Below, piece by piece: positions 25,581 to 35,545 of a DNA stretch of 64,000 nucleotides; within the stretch, counting starts at the first letter, position 1, and the number at the start of each line of letters is the position of its first letter. The position numbers and the translations under genes are program-made. The notes beneath the pieces were generated by a model. It was given only the letters and a program-made list of their open reading frames with translations, searched no databases and was not told the origin of the DNA. This DNA comes from Leisingera sp. M658 (lineage in GTDB: Bacteria > Pseudomonadota > Alphaproteobacteria > Rhodobacterales > Rhodobacteraceae): the NCBI RefSeq assembly GCF_025144145.1, contig NZ_CP083546.1, positions 3,754,001-3,818,000 of the forward strand. Reading direction: 5' to 3'.

Positions 25581-26059
25581 TCTTTCAAAAATTGAATGTT
25601 TTCAGAATACTGACCAGATAGCGCCGGTTATTCGGCAGCCTGCTGCAGTAAGACGAGCGCTGCAAACACGCAAATTCACCGTGAGCTTAGGGGTTTTCAT
25701 ATCCTCAGACTCGCAGCCTGCCTGTCCTGCCACCCTTGAATGCAATTTGCCCTGTGCAGCGGATACTGAAGCTGGCGTATGGGATTCGCTGCTATCCCAA
25801 GCCCCGGCCGGAGGGCGGCACGGCTCGGTGGTGCACCGGCGATTCGCAACAGGCTCGTAAGGCCACAGATAAAAATCGATCTGCTTTTTTGCTGCATCTG
25901 ACCCGGCAAATGCAGCAAATCAGGGGTTTTGGCACATAATTTAACGCTGCCGAAATGAATCCCATCAAGTGTTTTCCATCAGGCGCCACCCAGCTGGCAC
26001 CGTTCACGGCTGCTCCCAGGCTGCCGGCAGACTCAAATGTTGATGGGAACTACGCTGCA
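25581..26059. other. Gene-free stretch before the chemoreceptor, with an inverted repeat
   Basis: No gene is supported. TTTGCTGCAT (25888-25897) and ATGCAGCAAA (25910-25919) form a 10-bp inverted repeat over a 12-base spacer, 141 bases before the chemoreceptor start. A regulator site or the promoter region of that gene is likely. Confidence 0.45.
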
Positions 26060-28408
26060 ATGACTCGACTGTTCAAATTCTGGGCGAATATGCCATTGGG
26101 CCGCAAACTGCCGCTGTCTATCGCCGCCCCCACGATAATTCTGACCCTCGCCTCTGGCATTTTCTTTGCCTGGGAGGCCGGACAAGCACTGAAGGCCAAC
26201 CGGGAAGCCGCATATGCGACGCTGCTGGAAGAGCGCAAAGAAGCATTGGAGAACTGGGTGGCCGACCTGCGCTCGCAGACCCGGACACTGGTTGCCAGTA
26301 AAGCAGTTGAAACTGCATTGCGGGATTTTTCCAACGGTTTCTATTCTCTGGGCGATGACCCCAGCGGACATCTGCGCGCCGCCTATGCAGACGGCAACCC
26401 CAACCCTGCAGGCGAACGCTACAAACTGCTTGATGCCAAAGACAAATCCGCCTGGTCCATCCGGCACAAGATGAATCACACTGGGTTTGTCACCTTTCTG
26501 GAGGAACAAGGCTTCCTGGACGCCTACCTTTTGGATGTGCAGGGCAACATGGTCTATGCGGTGCAAAAGAACGATGATTTTGCACTGAATTACCTGGATG
26601 GACCGTATCGGGACAGCGGGCTGGGCGTGGCATACCGCGCCGCGCTGGAGCTGGAGCGCGGCCAGGTGTTCCTGTCGGAAATGGCTGCCTACAAAGCCGA
26701 TGGCGGCCGTCCGGCAATGTTCATCTCTGCTCCGATCCTGAAGAAAGGCGCAATGATGGGGGCGCTGGTGCTGCGCGTCCCGGTTGAAGACATTTCAGAG
26801 CTTCTGTCCCATTCCAGTCTGCTGGGGGAATCCGGCCAGGCCTATCTGGTGCGCGGCGATGGCGTGGCACTGACTGCTTCGGACCGCGGCAACGGGCATC
26901 AGGCATTGTCGGATCTGCCCGGTTTGCCTCAGATTACGGCGGCACTTGGCGGCGGGAAAAGCAGTTTTTCGGGCACTCCGGGTCTGGCGGGCCAACCCGT
27001 CGAAGCCATGGCTGCGGGCGTCGCCCTCGAAGACCGGACCTGGGGCATTGTCCTGGAAGTTGACAGCGCAGAGGCGCTGGCGGCCCAAAACAGTTTATCC
27101 AACGCCGCCATGCTGCAGGCCGTTGGCGTGGCACTGGCTGTGGCACTCCTGTCTTGGGTGGCAGCCCGCAGCATTGCCCGCAAGGTTTCGGCCCTGTCCG
27201 ACAGTGTCGAACACATCGCAGCCAAGGATTACAATCACCCGGTCGCGGGTCATGGCACCGGCGATGAATTCGGCAATATTGCCGGCATCCTCGAAGGTTT
27301 CAAAACTGACTTGCAAAATGCCCGGACGGCAGAAGAGGAACGGGCTGAATTGCAACGCCAGCAGGATCTCGTGGTTGGCGAACTGCGCAATGGCCTGAAG
27401 CATCTGGCAAACGGGGACTTTTCGAACCCGATAACAGAACCCTTCCCCGAAGCGTACAAAGGCCTGCGCCTCGACTTCAACCAGACAGCTGACACTTTGA
27501 ACAATACGGTGCGCGAAGTGGTGGAAGCCACCACCAGCATCCGCAATGGCACCTCGGAAATCAGCCAAGCCTCGGATGATCTGTCGCAGCGCACCGAAAG
27601 CCAGGCCGCCACGCTGGAGCAGACCGCTGCAGCGCTGGACCAAATGACCGCCAGCGTCAAGGCTGCTGCCGATGGCGCACGCCGGGTGGAAACCGCCATG
27701 AACGAGGCCCGGGACGAAGCCGAAGCCAGCGGTGAAGTAGTGCGGAACGCGGTTTCTGCGATGAACGGGATCGAAGCATCGGCCTCCCATATTTCGCAAA
27801 TCATCGGGGTGATCGACGATATCGCCTTTCAGACCAATCTGCTGGCGCTGAATGCAGGCGTCGAGGCGGCGCGCGCAGGCGATGCCGGTCGCGGCTTTGC
27901 CGTTGTCGCCTCTGAAGTGCGGGCCCTGGCACAGCGGTCCTCGGATGCGGCCATGGAAATCAAGGCGCTGATTTCCAATTCCGGTGACCAAGTGGCTAAG
28001 GGCGTGGATCTGGTCGGCAAGGCCGGCGAGGCGCTGAACAGCATCGTCTCCCAGGTCACCCATATCTCGGGGCTTGTCTCGGGAATTGCCGAGGGCGCAG
28101 CGGAGCAATCCACCGGCATTGGTGAAATCAACACTGGCGTGATGCAACTGGACCAAGTGACCCAGCAGAACGCGGCGATGGTGGAGCAGATGACAGCAGC
28201 AGGCCAACTGCTGAACGGCGACGCCTCCAAGCTGGCCGGACTGGTGGGCAATTTCAATGTCGGAATGGACACGCCTTCGGCCCGCCAGGTGCCGGAACCA
28301 GTCCAGCCATCCGCTCATGGCTCTGGCTGGGATGATTTGCCAGAGACGCATTCCGCCATTCCGGCCACGGACGGCTCGGCCGCCTTGGCAAAATGGCAGG
28401 ACTTCTGA
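26060..28408 (+). CDS. Methyl-accepting chemotaxis protein
   Basis: This 782-residue protein starts at the ATG at 26060 (MTRLFKFWANMPLGRKL); an earlier in-frame ATG at 25955 would put 35 unlikely residues before the membrane segment. TM1 is about 15-37 and a large periplasmic sensor domain about 38-348. TM2 lies about 350-372, with HAMP regions about 373-480. A signalling hairpin has its tip at DDIAFQTNLLALNAGVEAAR, near 585-605. The C-terminus KWQDF resembles the CheR/CheB-binding pentapeptide tether. The ligand is unknown. It is probably membrane-bound at the pole and reports to CheA through CheW. Confidence 0.9.
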   Translation: MTRLFKFWANMPLGRKLPLSIAAPTIILTLASGIFFAWEAGQALKANREAAYATLLEERKEALENWVADLRSQTRTLVASKAVETALRDFSNGFYSLGDDPSGHLRAAYADGNPNPAGERYKLLDAKDKSAWSIRHKMNHTGFVTFLEEQGFLDAYLLDVQGNMVYAVQKNDDFALNYLDGPYRDSGLGVAYRAALELERGQVFLSEMAAYKADGGRPAMFISAPILKKGAMMGALVLRVPVEDISELLSHSSLLGESGQAYLVRGDGVALTASDRGNGHQALSDLPGLPQITAALGGGKSSFSGTPGLAGQPVEAMAAGVALEDRTWGIVLEVDSAEALAAQNSLSNAAMLQAVGVALAVALLSWVAARSIARKVSALSDSVEHIAAKDYNHPVAGHGTGDEFGNIAGILEGFKTDLQNARTAEEERAELQRQQDLVVGELRNGLKHLANGDFSNPITEPFPEAYKGLRLDFNQTADTLNNTVREVVEATTSIRNGTSEISQASDDLSQRTESQAATLEQTAAALDQMTASVKAAADGARRVETAMNEARDEAEASGEVVRNAVSAMNGIEASASHISQIIGVIDDIAFQTNLLALNAGVEAARAGDAGRGFAVVASEVRALAQRSSDAAMEIKALISNSGDQVAKGVDLVGKAGEALNSIVSQVTHISGLVSGIAEGAAEQSTGIGEINTGVMQLDQVTQQNAAMVEQMTAAGQLLNGDASKLAGLVGNFNVGMDTPSARQVPEPVQPSAHGSGWDDLPETHSAIPATDGSAALAKWQDF

Positions 28409-28642
28409 TCCTGTCTGGAACGGGGCACATTGAGGCAAGGACAACAGCCTGACTGCAAAACCCGTTGCGCAACGGCCCGCTGCGGCCGCTGCGATGGCCG
28501 CCGCAGCGCCGCTCAGCCTGCACCGGTGTTGTGAAAACCCTATTTTCAGACTTTAAGAGGACATTGGGGCTGAACCGAACACTTGGCATACATTCAGGAC
28601 ACGGATGCCAGCTGTGCGTCGTGCAAATGCAAAGGTGGCAAG

Positions 28643-31600
28643 ATGGCCGTGTCTAAACTTCCTGCTCGCTGGCTGCGCGCCTTCAGCAACCGGACATACC
28701 TGCCCGCCCTGCTTGCCTTGGCGGTAGTCTGTGCAGCGGGGTTTTATGCTGAGCAGCAAAACGCCACAATCCACCACCAGTCTGAACGTGCCAGGGTCCA
28801 GCAAGAGGCAGGGATGCTCAAGTCCCGGCTGGAAGGCCAAGTCAATGGCGACTATCAGCGGCTGCGCGGGCTGGCCGCGATGCTGGCCACCGAACCGGAC
28901 ATGGAGCAGGCGCGGTTCAGCCGGATGGCCGCACAGGTGCTCGAGGGAAAGACCGCCATCCGGCACATCGCTGCAGCACCCGGCCTGGTGGTCTCGCTGG
29001 TTTACCCGGTGAAAGGGAACGAGCCCGTCATTGGGCTGGACTATAATCAGAATGCCGCGCAGCGGGCGGCGGCGCACCGGGTGCGTGATAGCGGTGACAT
29101 GGTGCTGGCCGGGCCGGTAAACCTGGTACAGGGCGGCTCCGGGTTCATCTACCGGCTGCCGATTTTCACCGGGTCAGGGACTGACCGGCAGTTCTGGGGC
29201 ATTCTCTCGGCTGTGGTCGCCACCGGCACTCTTTATACAGAGACCGGGATCAACGGAAACAAGGGCGGCCTGGAAATAGCGCTGACAGGCCAGGACGGGA
29301 CGGGCCCCTCTGGCCGCCAGTTTTTCGGCGTGCCGGAGATGCTGACCGGAGATCCCGTTCTGCTGGACATAAACCTGCCAGTTGGCTCCTGGAAACTGGC
29401 CGCCCGCCCCGAGGGCGGCTGGCAAAGCGTTCCTGGCAACCTGTGGAAGCTGAGACTGGGTCTGCTGGCGGCGGCGGCACTGGTCGTTTTCCCAACGTTT
29501 CTGGCAGGCAGGCTGTCTGCTGCACGGCAAACCGTGATCGGCAAGCTGCGGCACAGGGAGGCGGAACTGGAGGCAGTCTCGCGGCGGTTGGAAATTGCAG
29601 TCAAAACATCCCGGGTTGGCATTTGGGAATGCGACTCGGAGAAGCAGGAAGTGAGCTGGGACAGCCGCATGCATGAACTCTACAGCGTACCCGTGCAGCA
29701 CGGGCCGCCGGAGGGGGCCGAATGGATGGCCATGCTGCATCCCGGCGACCGGGACCGGGTGGCCAAGGCACTGCAGTCCGCAGAGCGGAACAAGACACAT
29801 TTTGCCTCGGATTTCCGGATTGTTCTGGAAGATGGCACCTTCAAGCATATCCGGGCGCTGGCCAGCCCGTTTACAGATGCGCAAGGCCGCGACTGGATGA
29901 TTGGCGTGAACTGGAATGTATCGGAGGATGTCCATCTGCGCGAAGAACTGATCCGCGCGAACCAGACACTGTCCGAGCGGAACAGCGAACTGAAACACGG
30001 CAAACGCGCATTGGAAGACGCCCACGCCGAATTGCAAAAACAACAGGCGGAACTGCACCGTCTGTCGCTGGTCGCAAAACACGCGTCCGACAGTATTATC
30101 CTGACCGATGCAGAGCGGCAGATCCTCTGGGTCAACGAGGCCTTCACCCGCGTCACAGGCTATGCCGCCAGCGAGGCGATTGGCCGGACACCTTCAGAAT
30201 TGCTGGACGGCCCGGATACCGATCTTGGCGTGATCCGGGAAATGAACCGCCACAAGGACCTTGGCATCCGCTATCACAACGAAGTGCTCACCTACACCAA
30301 GTCAGGGGAAGAAGCCTGGTTCGACACCAATATCGTCCCGGTGACCGGCGAGGATGGCGCAGTCGACCTGATTATCGGCATTGAACGCGACATAACTCAT
30401 AGCAAATTGCGTGAACGGGAACTGGCCGAGGCCAAGGTTGCGGCTGAACAGGCTGATCGGGCCAAATCCGAGTTCCTGGCCAACATGAGCCATGAAATCC
30501 GCACTCCGATGAACGGTATCATCGGCATGGCTGATTTGCTGGCAGAGGCGGAGCTTTCGCAGGATGAACAGCAAAATGTGGAAACCATCCGCAGTTCGGC
30601 CCAGGCACTGCTGAAGATCATCAATGACATCCTTGACCTGTCGCGGCTGGAAGCAGGGAAATTCTCTATAACCGAAGAGGACTTCGATCTGCGCGACTGT
30701 ATTGGCAGTGCGGCGGGGCTGTTCCGCCCGAAAGCGCTGGAAAAAGGCCTGTCGCTGCAGGTCTCTTACGCGGATGGGCTGGCGGAACGGCTGCACGGAG
30801 ATGACGGGCGGTTGCGGCAGATTCTGGTTAATCTGATCGGCAATGCTGTCAAGTTCACGCCGCAAGGCAGAATTGACGTCCGCGTCTCCCATGCCGACGG
30901 CGCACCTTGCCGCCTGATCGCCGAAGTTGAGGACAGCGGGATCGGAATTTCCGCTTCCCAAGCGCGCCATATCTTTGACCGTTTCACCCAAGCAGACGCG
31001 GCAACGACAAAGGAGTTTGGCGGAACCGGGCTGGGGCTTACCATTTCCAGCATGCTGGCCAAGCGGATGGGCGGCAGTATTTCCGTTAAATCAGATCCCG
31101 GCCAAGGCTCTTGCTTCCGCCTGGAGCTGCAGATGGCGCCAGCCAAGCAAGCGCGCCCCCCGGCCGCGGAGATTTCACTGGACACAGCACCTCAGATCAG
31201 ACCTTGCAAAGTTCTGCTGGCTGAAGACAACCAGACCAACAGGCTGCTGATCCGCAAATTCCTGCGCGGTCAGCCGGTGGAGTTGGCTGAAGCCGGCAAT
31301 GGCCGCGTGGCAGTTAACATGTTCAAGGAACAGCAGCCGGATATTATCCTGATGGATATGTCGATGCCCGAGTTGGACGGCATTGCGGCCACCCGGGAAA
31401 TCCGCAACCTGCCCTTTCCCCAGCCAGTAATCATTGCCCTGACCGCAAACGCGTTTTCCAGCGACCGGCAAGCCTGCCTGGATGCGGGCATGGATCACTT
31501 TTTGGCCAAGCCGGTCAAAAAGGCAGTCCTGCTGCACACTTTGGCATCATTTCTGACAGATACTGGCGCCCTTGAGCAGCAGCCCAGAGCAAGAGCCTGA
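28643..31600 (+). CDS. Hybrid sensor histidine kinase with CHASE-type sensor
   Basis: The protein is 985 residues from the ATG at 28643, preceded by AAAGGTGG; a TTG start 60 bases earlier is weaker. Order: TM near 15-35; a CHASE-like extracytoplasmic domain about 45-240 (GLVVSLVYPVKGNEPVIGLDY); TM near 270-290; two PAS regions about 330-600. Then HisKA with NMSHEIRTPMNG (His617), HATPase with GNAVKF and FGGTGLGLTIS, and a receiver domain with Asp905 (ILMDMSMPELDG). The intramolecular receiver suggests a phosphorelay to a separate HPt protein. It follows the chemoreceptor on the same strand with 234 bases between; co-regulation is possible but not shown. Confidence 0.9.
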   Translation: MAVSKLPARWLRAFSNRTYLPALLALAVVCAAGFYAEQQNATIHHQSERARVQQEAGMLKSRLEGQVNGDYQRLRGLAAMLATEPDMEQARFSRMAAQVLEGKTAIRHIAAAPGLVVSLVYPVKGNEPVIGLDYNQNAAQRAAAHRVRDSGDMVLAGPVNLVQGGSGFIYRLPIFTGSGTDRQFWGILSAVVATGTLYTETGINGNKGGLEIALTGQDGTGPSGRQFFGVPEMLTGDPVLLDINLPVGSWKLAARPEGGWQSVPGNLWKLRLGLLAAAALVVFPTFLAGRLSAARQTVIGKLRHREAELEAVSRRLEIAVKTSRVGIWECDSEKQEVSWDSRMHELYSVPVQHGPPEGAEWMAMLHPGDRDRVAKALQSAERNKTHFASDFRIVLEDGTFKHIRALASPFTDAQGRDWMIGVNWNVSEDVHLREELIRANQTLSERNSELKHGKRALEDAHAELQKQQAELHRLSLVAKHASDSIILTDAERQILWVNEAFTRVTGYAASEAIGRTPSELLDGPDTDLGVIREMNRHKDLGIRYHNEVLTYTKSGEEAWFDTNIVPVTGEDGAVDLIIGIERDITHSKLRERELAEAKVAAEQADRAKSEFLANMSHEIRTPMNGIIGMADLLAEAELSQDEQQNVETIRSSAQALLKIINDILDLSRLEAGKFSITEEDFDLRDCIGSAAGLFRPKALEKGLSLQVSYADGLAERLHGDDGRLRQILVNLIGNAVKFTPQGRIDVRVSHADGAPCRLIAEVEDSGIGISASQARHIFDRFTQADAATTKEFGGTGLGLTISSMLAKRMGGSISVKSDPGQGSCFRLELQMAPAKQARPPAAEISLDTAPQIRPCKVLLAEDNQTNRLLIRKFLRGQPVELAEAGNGRVAVNMFKEQQPDIILMDMSMPELDGIAATREIRNLPFPQPVIIALTANAFSSDRQACLDAGMDHFLAKPVKKAVLLHTLASFLTDTGALEQQPRARA

Positions 31601-31651
31601 GGTCTCAACCCAATCCCATTGACTGCGCCAGCACATCAAGCCGAACAGGAA

Positions 31652-32491
31652 CTAGACAGCCATTCCGATCAGGGCCACGCCGCAGGCCATCAACACCGCA
31701 GAACCAAGCCGCCGCATCCAGTATCCTTCTTTGAGGAAGAAAAATCCGATCAGCGCAGCAAAGATCACAGAAGTTTCCCGCAGCGCAGAAACAGCACCCA
31801 GCGGGGCAAAGTTCTTGGCATAAAGCACCAGCCCGTAGGCCGTCATAGATACCAGCCCTCCGGTAATCCCCAGGATCCATGTCCGCCTGGGCAAAGCCGC
31901 CAGCGTGCGGCGCTTGCGCACGGCGATGAACCCGGCAATGAAAATGTGCAGAAATGCACCCCAGGCCCAGTAGCTGAGTGTGTTACCGGACAAACGCACG
32001 CCGATACCGTCGACCAATGAATAAATCGAAATGCAAAAACCGGTCCCCGCGGCAAAACCAAGAGCCGCGCGCCCAACCCCCGAGCGCAGCGCCTTCCAGC
32101 TGCTGAGCTGGATGCCAAGGGCAATCACCCCAATGCCTCCCCAGGCCTGCAATGGCAAAACCTCGCCGACAAAGATCATCGCCCATATGCCGACAAGCGC
32201 CGGCACGATACCCCTGGCAATCGGGTATACGACGCTGAGGTCACCGTGCTGATAGGCGCGGCCAAGCATGTAGTAGTAGCCGAAATGAACCACCGTTGAG
32301 AGCAGGATATAGACAAAGCTTTCAGCAGAAGGCAGCGGCAGGACTGTGATCATCACGGCACTGGGGATCACTTGGCCAAAGGCAACCAGCCCAAGTGTGG
32401 TGGTGCGGTCCGCAGCCGTTTTCACAATGGCGTTCCACACAGCATGCAACAGCGCTGCCGACAAGATGATAGCGATGATAAAAAGGGTCAT
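31652..32491 (-). CDS. EamA/DMT family transporter
   Basis: This 279-residue, very hydrophobic protein has about ten membrane segments and the two repeated EamA units (HAVWNAIVKTAADR in the first, TGGLVSMTAYGLVLYAKN in the second). The family exports or imports amino acids and small metabolites across the inner membrane. It is the second gene of a convergent pair with the kinase. The substrate is unknown. Confidence 0.85.
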   Translation of the reverse strand: MTLFIIAIILSAALLHAVWNAIVKTAADRTTTLGLVAFGQVIPSAVMITVLPLPSAESFVYILLSTVVHFGYYYMLGRAYQHGDLSVVYPIARGIVPALVGIWAMIFVGEVLPLQAWGGIGVIALGIQLSSWKALRSGVGRAALGFAAGTGFCISIYSLVDGIGVRLSGNTLSYWAWGAFLHIFIAGFIAVRKRRTLAALPRRTWILGITGGLVSMTAYGLVLYAKNFAPLGAVSALRETSVIFAALIGFFFLKEGYWMRRLGSAVLMACGVALIGMAV

Positions 32492-32532
32492 GTTCTGGAC
32501 AGGTCTTTAGGCAGGCGGCTGGGTTTCAAGCG

Positions 32533-34209
32533 TCACTCGGCGTCTTCCGGCAGCATTTCATTGATCAGCCGGGTCTCCAGCAGCTGGCCATTCTGGTACA
32601 GAACCGGATAGGCTACCGCCGCAATGTGGCTGTTGAACTCACGCAAGGCACGCAGCGTTTCCAAATGGATGTCGGAGGTGTCAAAGCTTTCCCGGGCACC
32701 ATTTTGCAACCGTTTCAGGTGGCGTTTCCGGCTGTCGTGCTCCATCCGCTTCAATTCGGTTTTTTCCAGACTCAGCAACCGCGCACTTTCCAAGTCATCA
32801 GAAATCAGCACATTGGAGGCCAGCTGCATATTGGCCAGAATTGCCTCATGCATCCGGGTGATCTCCATCCAGCCTTCCCTGGAAAAGCTCAGATTCCTTT
32901 TGTTCAAATCACCCGCCAGGACTGTCAGACGACGGGCCACCACATCGCCAGCGGTTTCCAGCCGGATCGCGTATTCCATCAGGCTGCGGGCCGTCTTCAA
33001 TTGATCTTTGTCAAAGCCATCCTCGGGGATCGCAGCCACATATTTCCGGACACCGGAGAGACCAGCGTTGACCTCGGCGTCCATCGACTGAACGGTCTTG
33101 ATTTTCTCCTTGCCACCCGATTGGTACAATTCCAGTACCGGGCGGAACATGGCATTGACCTGGTCAGACATCCGCAGCAGTTCGCGTTTAAGGTTCGAAA
33201 CAGACACAGCAGCTGAGCCATAGCTGCCCTGCTCCAGCGCACTGACAGGCCGCCCTGGATGGTTCATCTCTGTCTGCGCGGGTTCGGGGAACAGCCGGGC
33301 AAAGATATCTCCCAACTGTGTGCAAACCGGCAGCGCGAGAACCAGCAGTGACGCATTGAAGGCCAGATGCGCGTTGACCAGCATCTGGCCGCCTTGCGGA
33401 TCCCCCAACACCCCCTGACGCAGCGCCAGATTGGCACCGAACAGGCAGATCACCGCCCAGGTGCCGCGCAAAACAAGGTTGGCATAAGGAATGCGGCGGG
33501 CCCGCAGATCCATTCCGCGGCTCAGCCAGACGGGAATGAAGGCAGAACCGAAATTCGCCCCCAATACCAGTGAAAGGCCAGCGGCAAAGGGGATCGCTCC
33601 GATCTGCACCAGCGTCACGCACATCAGGATAGCGGCAACTGACGAATGCATCACAAAAGCCAGCGCGCCACCGACCAGAAACGCCGTTATGTAATCCCGA
33701 GCCAGATAGCCCGCAACCGCCGGCAGAAAGGCGCTGTCGCGGATCGGATCCATCGCTTCGCGCAGAAACCGCAACGAAATCAGGATGAAGGCGACCCCCA
33801 TCAAGATCCTGCCCAGCTGCCGCGCCTTCTTTGCCTCGGTTTTGACGAACAGATACCCGCCGGCCGCCAGCAGCACCGGCACCAGCCAATCGAGATCAAA
33901 GGAGAGGATCTGAATGATCAGCGCCGAGCCCAGATCGCCGCCCAGCACGATGGCCAGCCCAGTGGGAAAGGCCAGATAGCCGCTGGCCGCAAACCCGGAG
34001 GTGAGCAGCGCCACGGCAGCCGAACTTTGCAGTACGATCGCCAGCATCAGCCCCATCAGGCCCGCCTGCAGATGGCTTTGCCGTCCGGTCAGCAGCCGCT
34101 GGAACGAGGCGCCATAGCTGCGCTCGATCCCGGTGCGCACCATCCGCACCGCATAAAGAAGCAGCATCGTGGCTCCCGCCAGACTGATCAAAAAAGTCAA
34201 AATCGCCAT
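32533..34209 (-). CDS. Na/Pi-cotransporter family protein with PhoU-like tail
   Basis: This 558-residue protein starts MAILTFLISLAGATML at 34209 behind AGGAA. The N-terminal 300 residues form a membrane domain with the QSSAA and HSSVA motifs of the NptA/YjbB group, which exchange or export phosphate. The C-terminal 200 residues are a PhoU-like helical domain (MRRVT-like helices, KTARSLMEYAIRLETAGDVV). It lies upstream of the EamA gene on the same strand. The role in phosphate balance is inferred from the family. Confidence 0.85.
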   Translation of the reverse strand: MAILTFLISLAGATMLLLYAVRMVRTGIERSYGASFQRLLTGRQSHLQAGLMGLMLAIVLQSSAAVALLTSGFAASGYLAFPTGLAIVLGGDLGSALIIQILSFDLDWLVPVLLAAGGYLFVKTEAKKARQLGRILMGVAFILISLRFLREAMDPIRDSAFLPAVAGYLARDYITAFLVGGALAFVMHSSVAAILMCVTLVQIGAIPFAAGLSLVLGANFGSAFIPVWLSRGMDLRARRIPYANLVLRGTWAVICLFGANLALRQGVLGDPQGGQMLVNAHLAFNASLLVLALPVCTQLGDIFARLFPEPAQTEMNHPGRPVSALEQGSYGSAAVSVSNLKRELLRMSDQVNAMFRPVLELYQSGGKEKIKTVQSMDAEVNAGLSGVRKYVAAIPEDGFDKDQLKTARSLMEYAIRLETAGDVVARRLTVLAGDLNKRNLSFSREGWMEITRMHEAILANMQLASNVLISDDLESARLLSLEKTELKRMEHDSRKRHLKRLQNGARESFDTSDIHLETLRALREFNSHIAAVAYPVLYQNGQLLETRLINEMLPEDAE

Positions 34210-34369
34210 GTCAGTTCCTGTTTGCGGCCTGTAGCCGGGGTGTATCTGCCCCAGTCGCAATCAATGCAACCTTACCCCGTTCTTGAGGCCGCTGCTTCGG
34301 GCATTTCCAGCGGCCGCCCATCAGGCCGCCTGCTTTCCAGGCTGCCGCAGGGGCAGAGACAGCTGTTCG

Positions 34370-35161
34370 TCAGTCATCTTTGCCACCCGGAGCAACGTCC
34401 ACTTTCACCCCCCAGCCTGCCAGCGCTGCAGAGAGTTTCTTGTCAGGTCTGCGGTCAGTAAACAGCAGGCTGATCTTGCGCGGAGAGGGTCCGCAATGCG
34501 GCGCAGTTTCCGTAAACTTGGGATGGGCCATGGCCAGGGCCACCTGCTCTGTGCAATCGGCAACCACCCCTGCCAGCTGCGCTTCGGCCGCACTGTGATA
34601 GAGCACGCCCTGTTTGGCAGAAAATGCATCTGCAGACAGTATTGCCAGATCCAGCGCAAACCGCCGGACTTGCTGCTCAGCCACAAAACCAAAGGTGCCG
34701 CGCTCATTGCTTTGCAATTCGCCCCCCAGCAAATGCACCCTGTTGCCATTGTGGTTTGCCAGTGCCTGCGCAGCTCCGATAGAATTGGTGACCACGATCA
34801 GCCCGGTCTTCTGCCGCAGTTCCTCGGCAACAAATGCGGTAGTAGAGCCGACATCCAGAAACAGCGCCATGCCATCACGGGCATGTGCAGCGATCCGGGC
34901 CGCGATCCGGGCTTTTTCCTTTTGGTTCTCAGAAATCCGCCGGGCGAAGCTGGTAGCGCTTTGCGGCCCTGCCAGAAAGGCTCCGCCATGCACCCGTTGC
35001 ACGGCTCCAGCCTTGTTTAGCGCCTTGATGGTGCGGCGCACAGTTTCCTCGGAAACATCCAGCATTTTTGCAAGCTCCGCACTGCGGGCTGATCCGCCCA
35101 AACGCCGCAAAGCGTCCACCAGCTCCAATTCGCGGTGAGAAAGAGAAAGTGAGTCCGACAA
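34370..35161 (-). CDS. DeoR/GlpR family transcriptional regulator
   Basis: This 263-residue protein has an N-terminal DeoR helix-turn-helix (SARSAELAKMLDVSEETVRRTIKAL) and the C-terminal sugar-phosphate sensor with DVGSTTAFVAEEL and TNSIGAAQALA. Members repress sugar or glycerol catabolic operons until a phosphorylated effector binds. The genes nearby are not obviously sugar genes; the Na/Pi gene follows after 160 bases. The target is unknown. Confidence 0.88.
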   Translation of the reverse strand: MSDSLSLSHRELELVDALRRLGGSARSAELAKMLDVSEETVRRTIKALNKAGAVQRVHGGAFLAGPQSATSFARRISENQKEKARIAARIAAHARDGMALFLDVGSTTAFVAEELRQKTGLIVVTNSIGAAQALANHNGNRVHLLGGELQSNERGTFGFVAEQQVRRFALDLAILSADAFSAKQGVLYHSAAEAQLAGVVADCTEQVALAMAHPKFTETAPHCGPSPRKISLLFTDRRPDKKLSAALAGWGVKVDVAPGGKDD

Positions 35162-35545
35162 GAGTGAGCCTGTTCGCGTTTAACTGCCTGGCGCCATAAG
35201 GCATGGCTTTTTTCCGGCTTACAAGGTCAACCCACATTTTCCCACAAATTTCTGGGTCTTTCCACTTTTTGCCGGGCATTCTCCGGCAAACGGGCACCTT
35301 CGCGTCCAGCCCCCAGCCGCTCCCGCCCCTTTCCAGCCAGCCAGAGGCAGGCCCGAAAGCGTTGGGCATGGCGCCGTGCTGGTGCACGGCGCGGGCAGCG
35401 CCCCGCAGGGGCGCTGCCGGGCCCAAGGCCCGTGCCGGGGCGTCTTTGATGCACCTGCGGGGCGCGGGAGCCTTGCCCTTGCCGCAATAGAGAACCGCCG
35501 CGGCTGATGGGCCGCGGCGGTTTGTGGTCTCACTCCTGCAAAGGC
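35162..35545. other. Intergenic region with GC-rich tandem hairpins
   Basis: There is no gene. Two perfect inverted repeats follow each other: GCGCCGTGC/GCACGGCGC at 35371-35379 and 35384-35392, then GGCAGCGCCCC/GGGGCGCTGCC at 35394-35404 and 35408-35418. A third smaller repeat with GGGCC follows. This looks like a REP-type structured element. It lies between the DeoR gene and the end of the serine-cycle operon. Confidence 0.5.
35493..35522. terminator. Terminator hairpin after glyA
   Basis: AACCGCCGCGGC (35493-35504) and GCCGCGGCGGTT (35511-35522) form a perfect 12-bp stem with a 6-base loop, 23 bases downstream of the glyA stop on the minus strand. It is followed there by CTCTAT rather than a clean T-run. 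It is the likely end of the sga-glyA operon. Confidence 0.75.
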
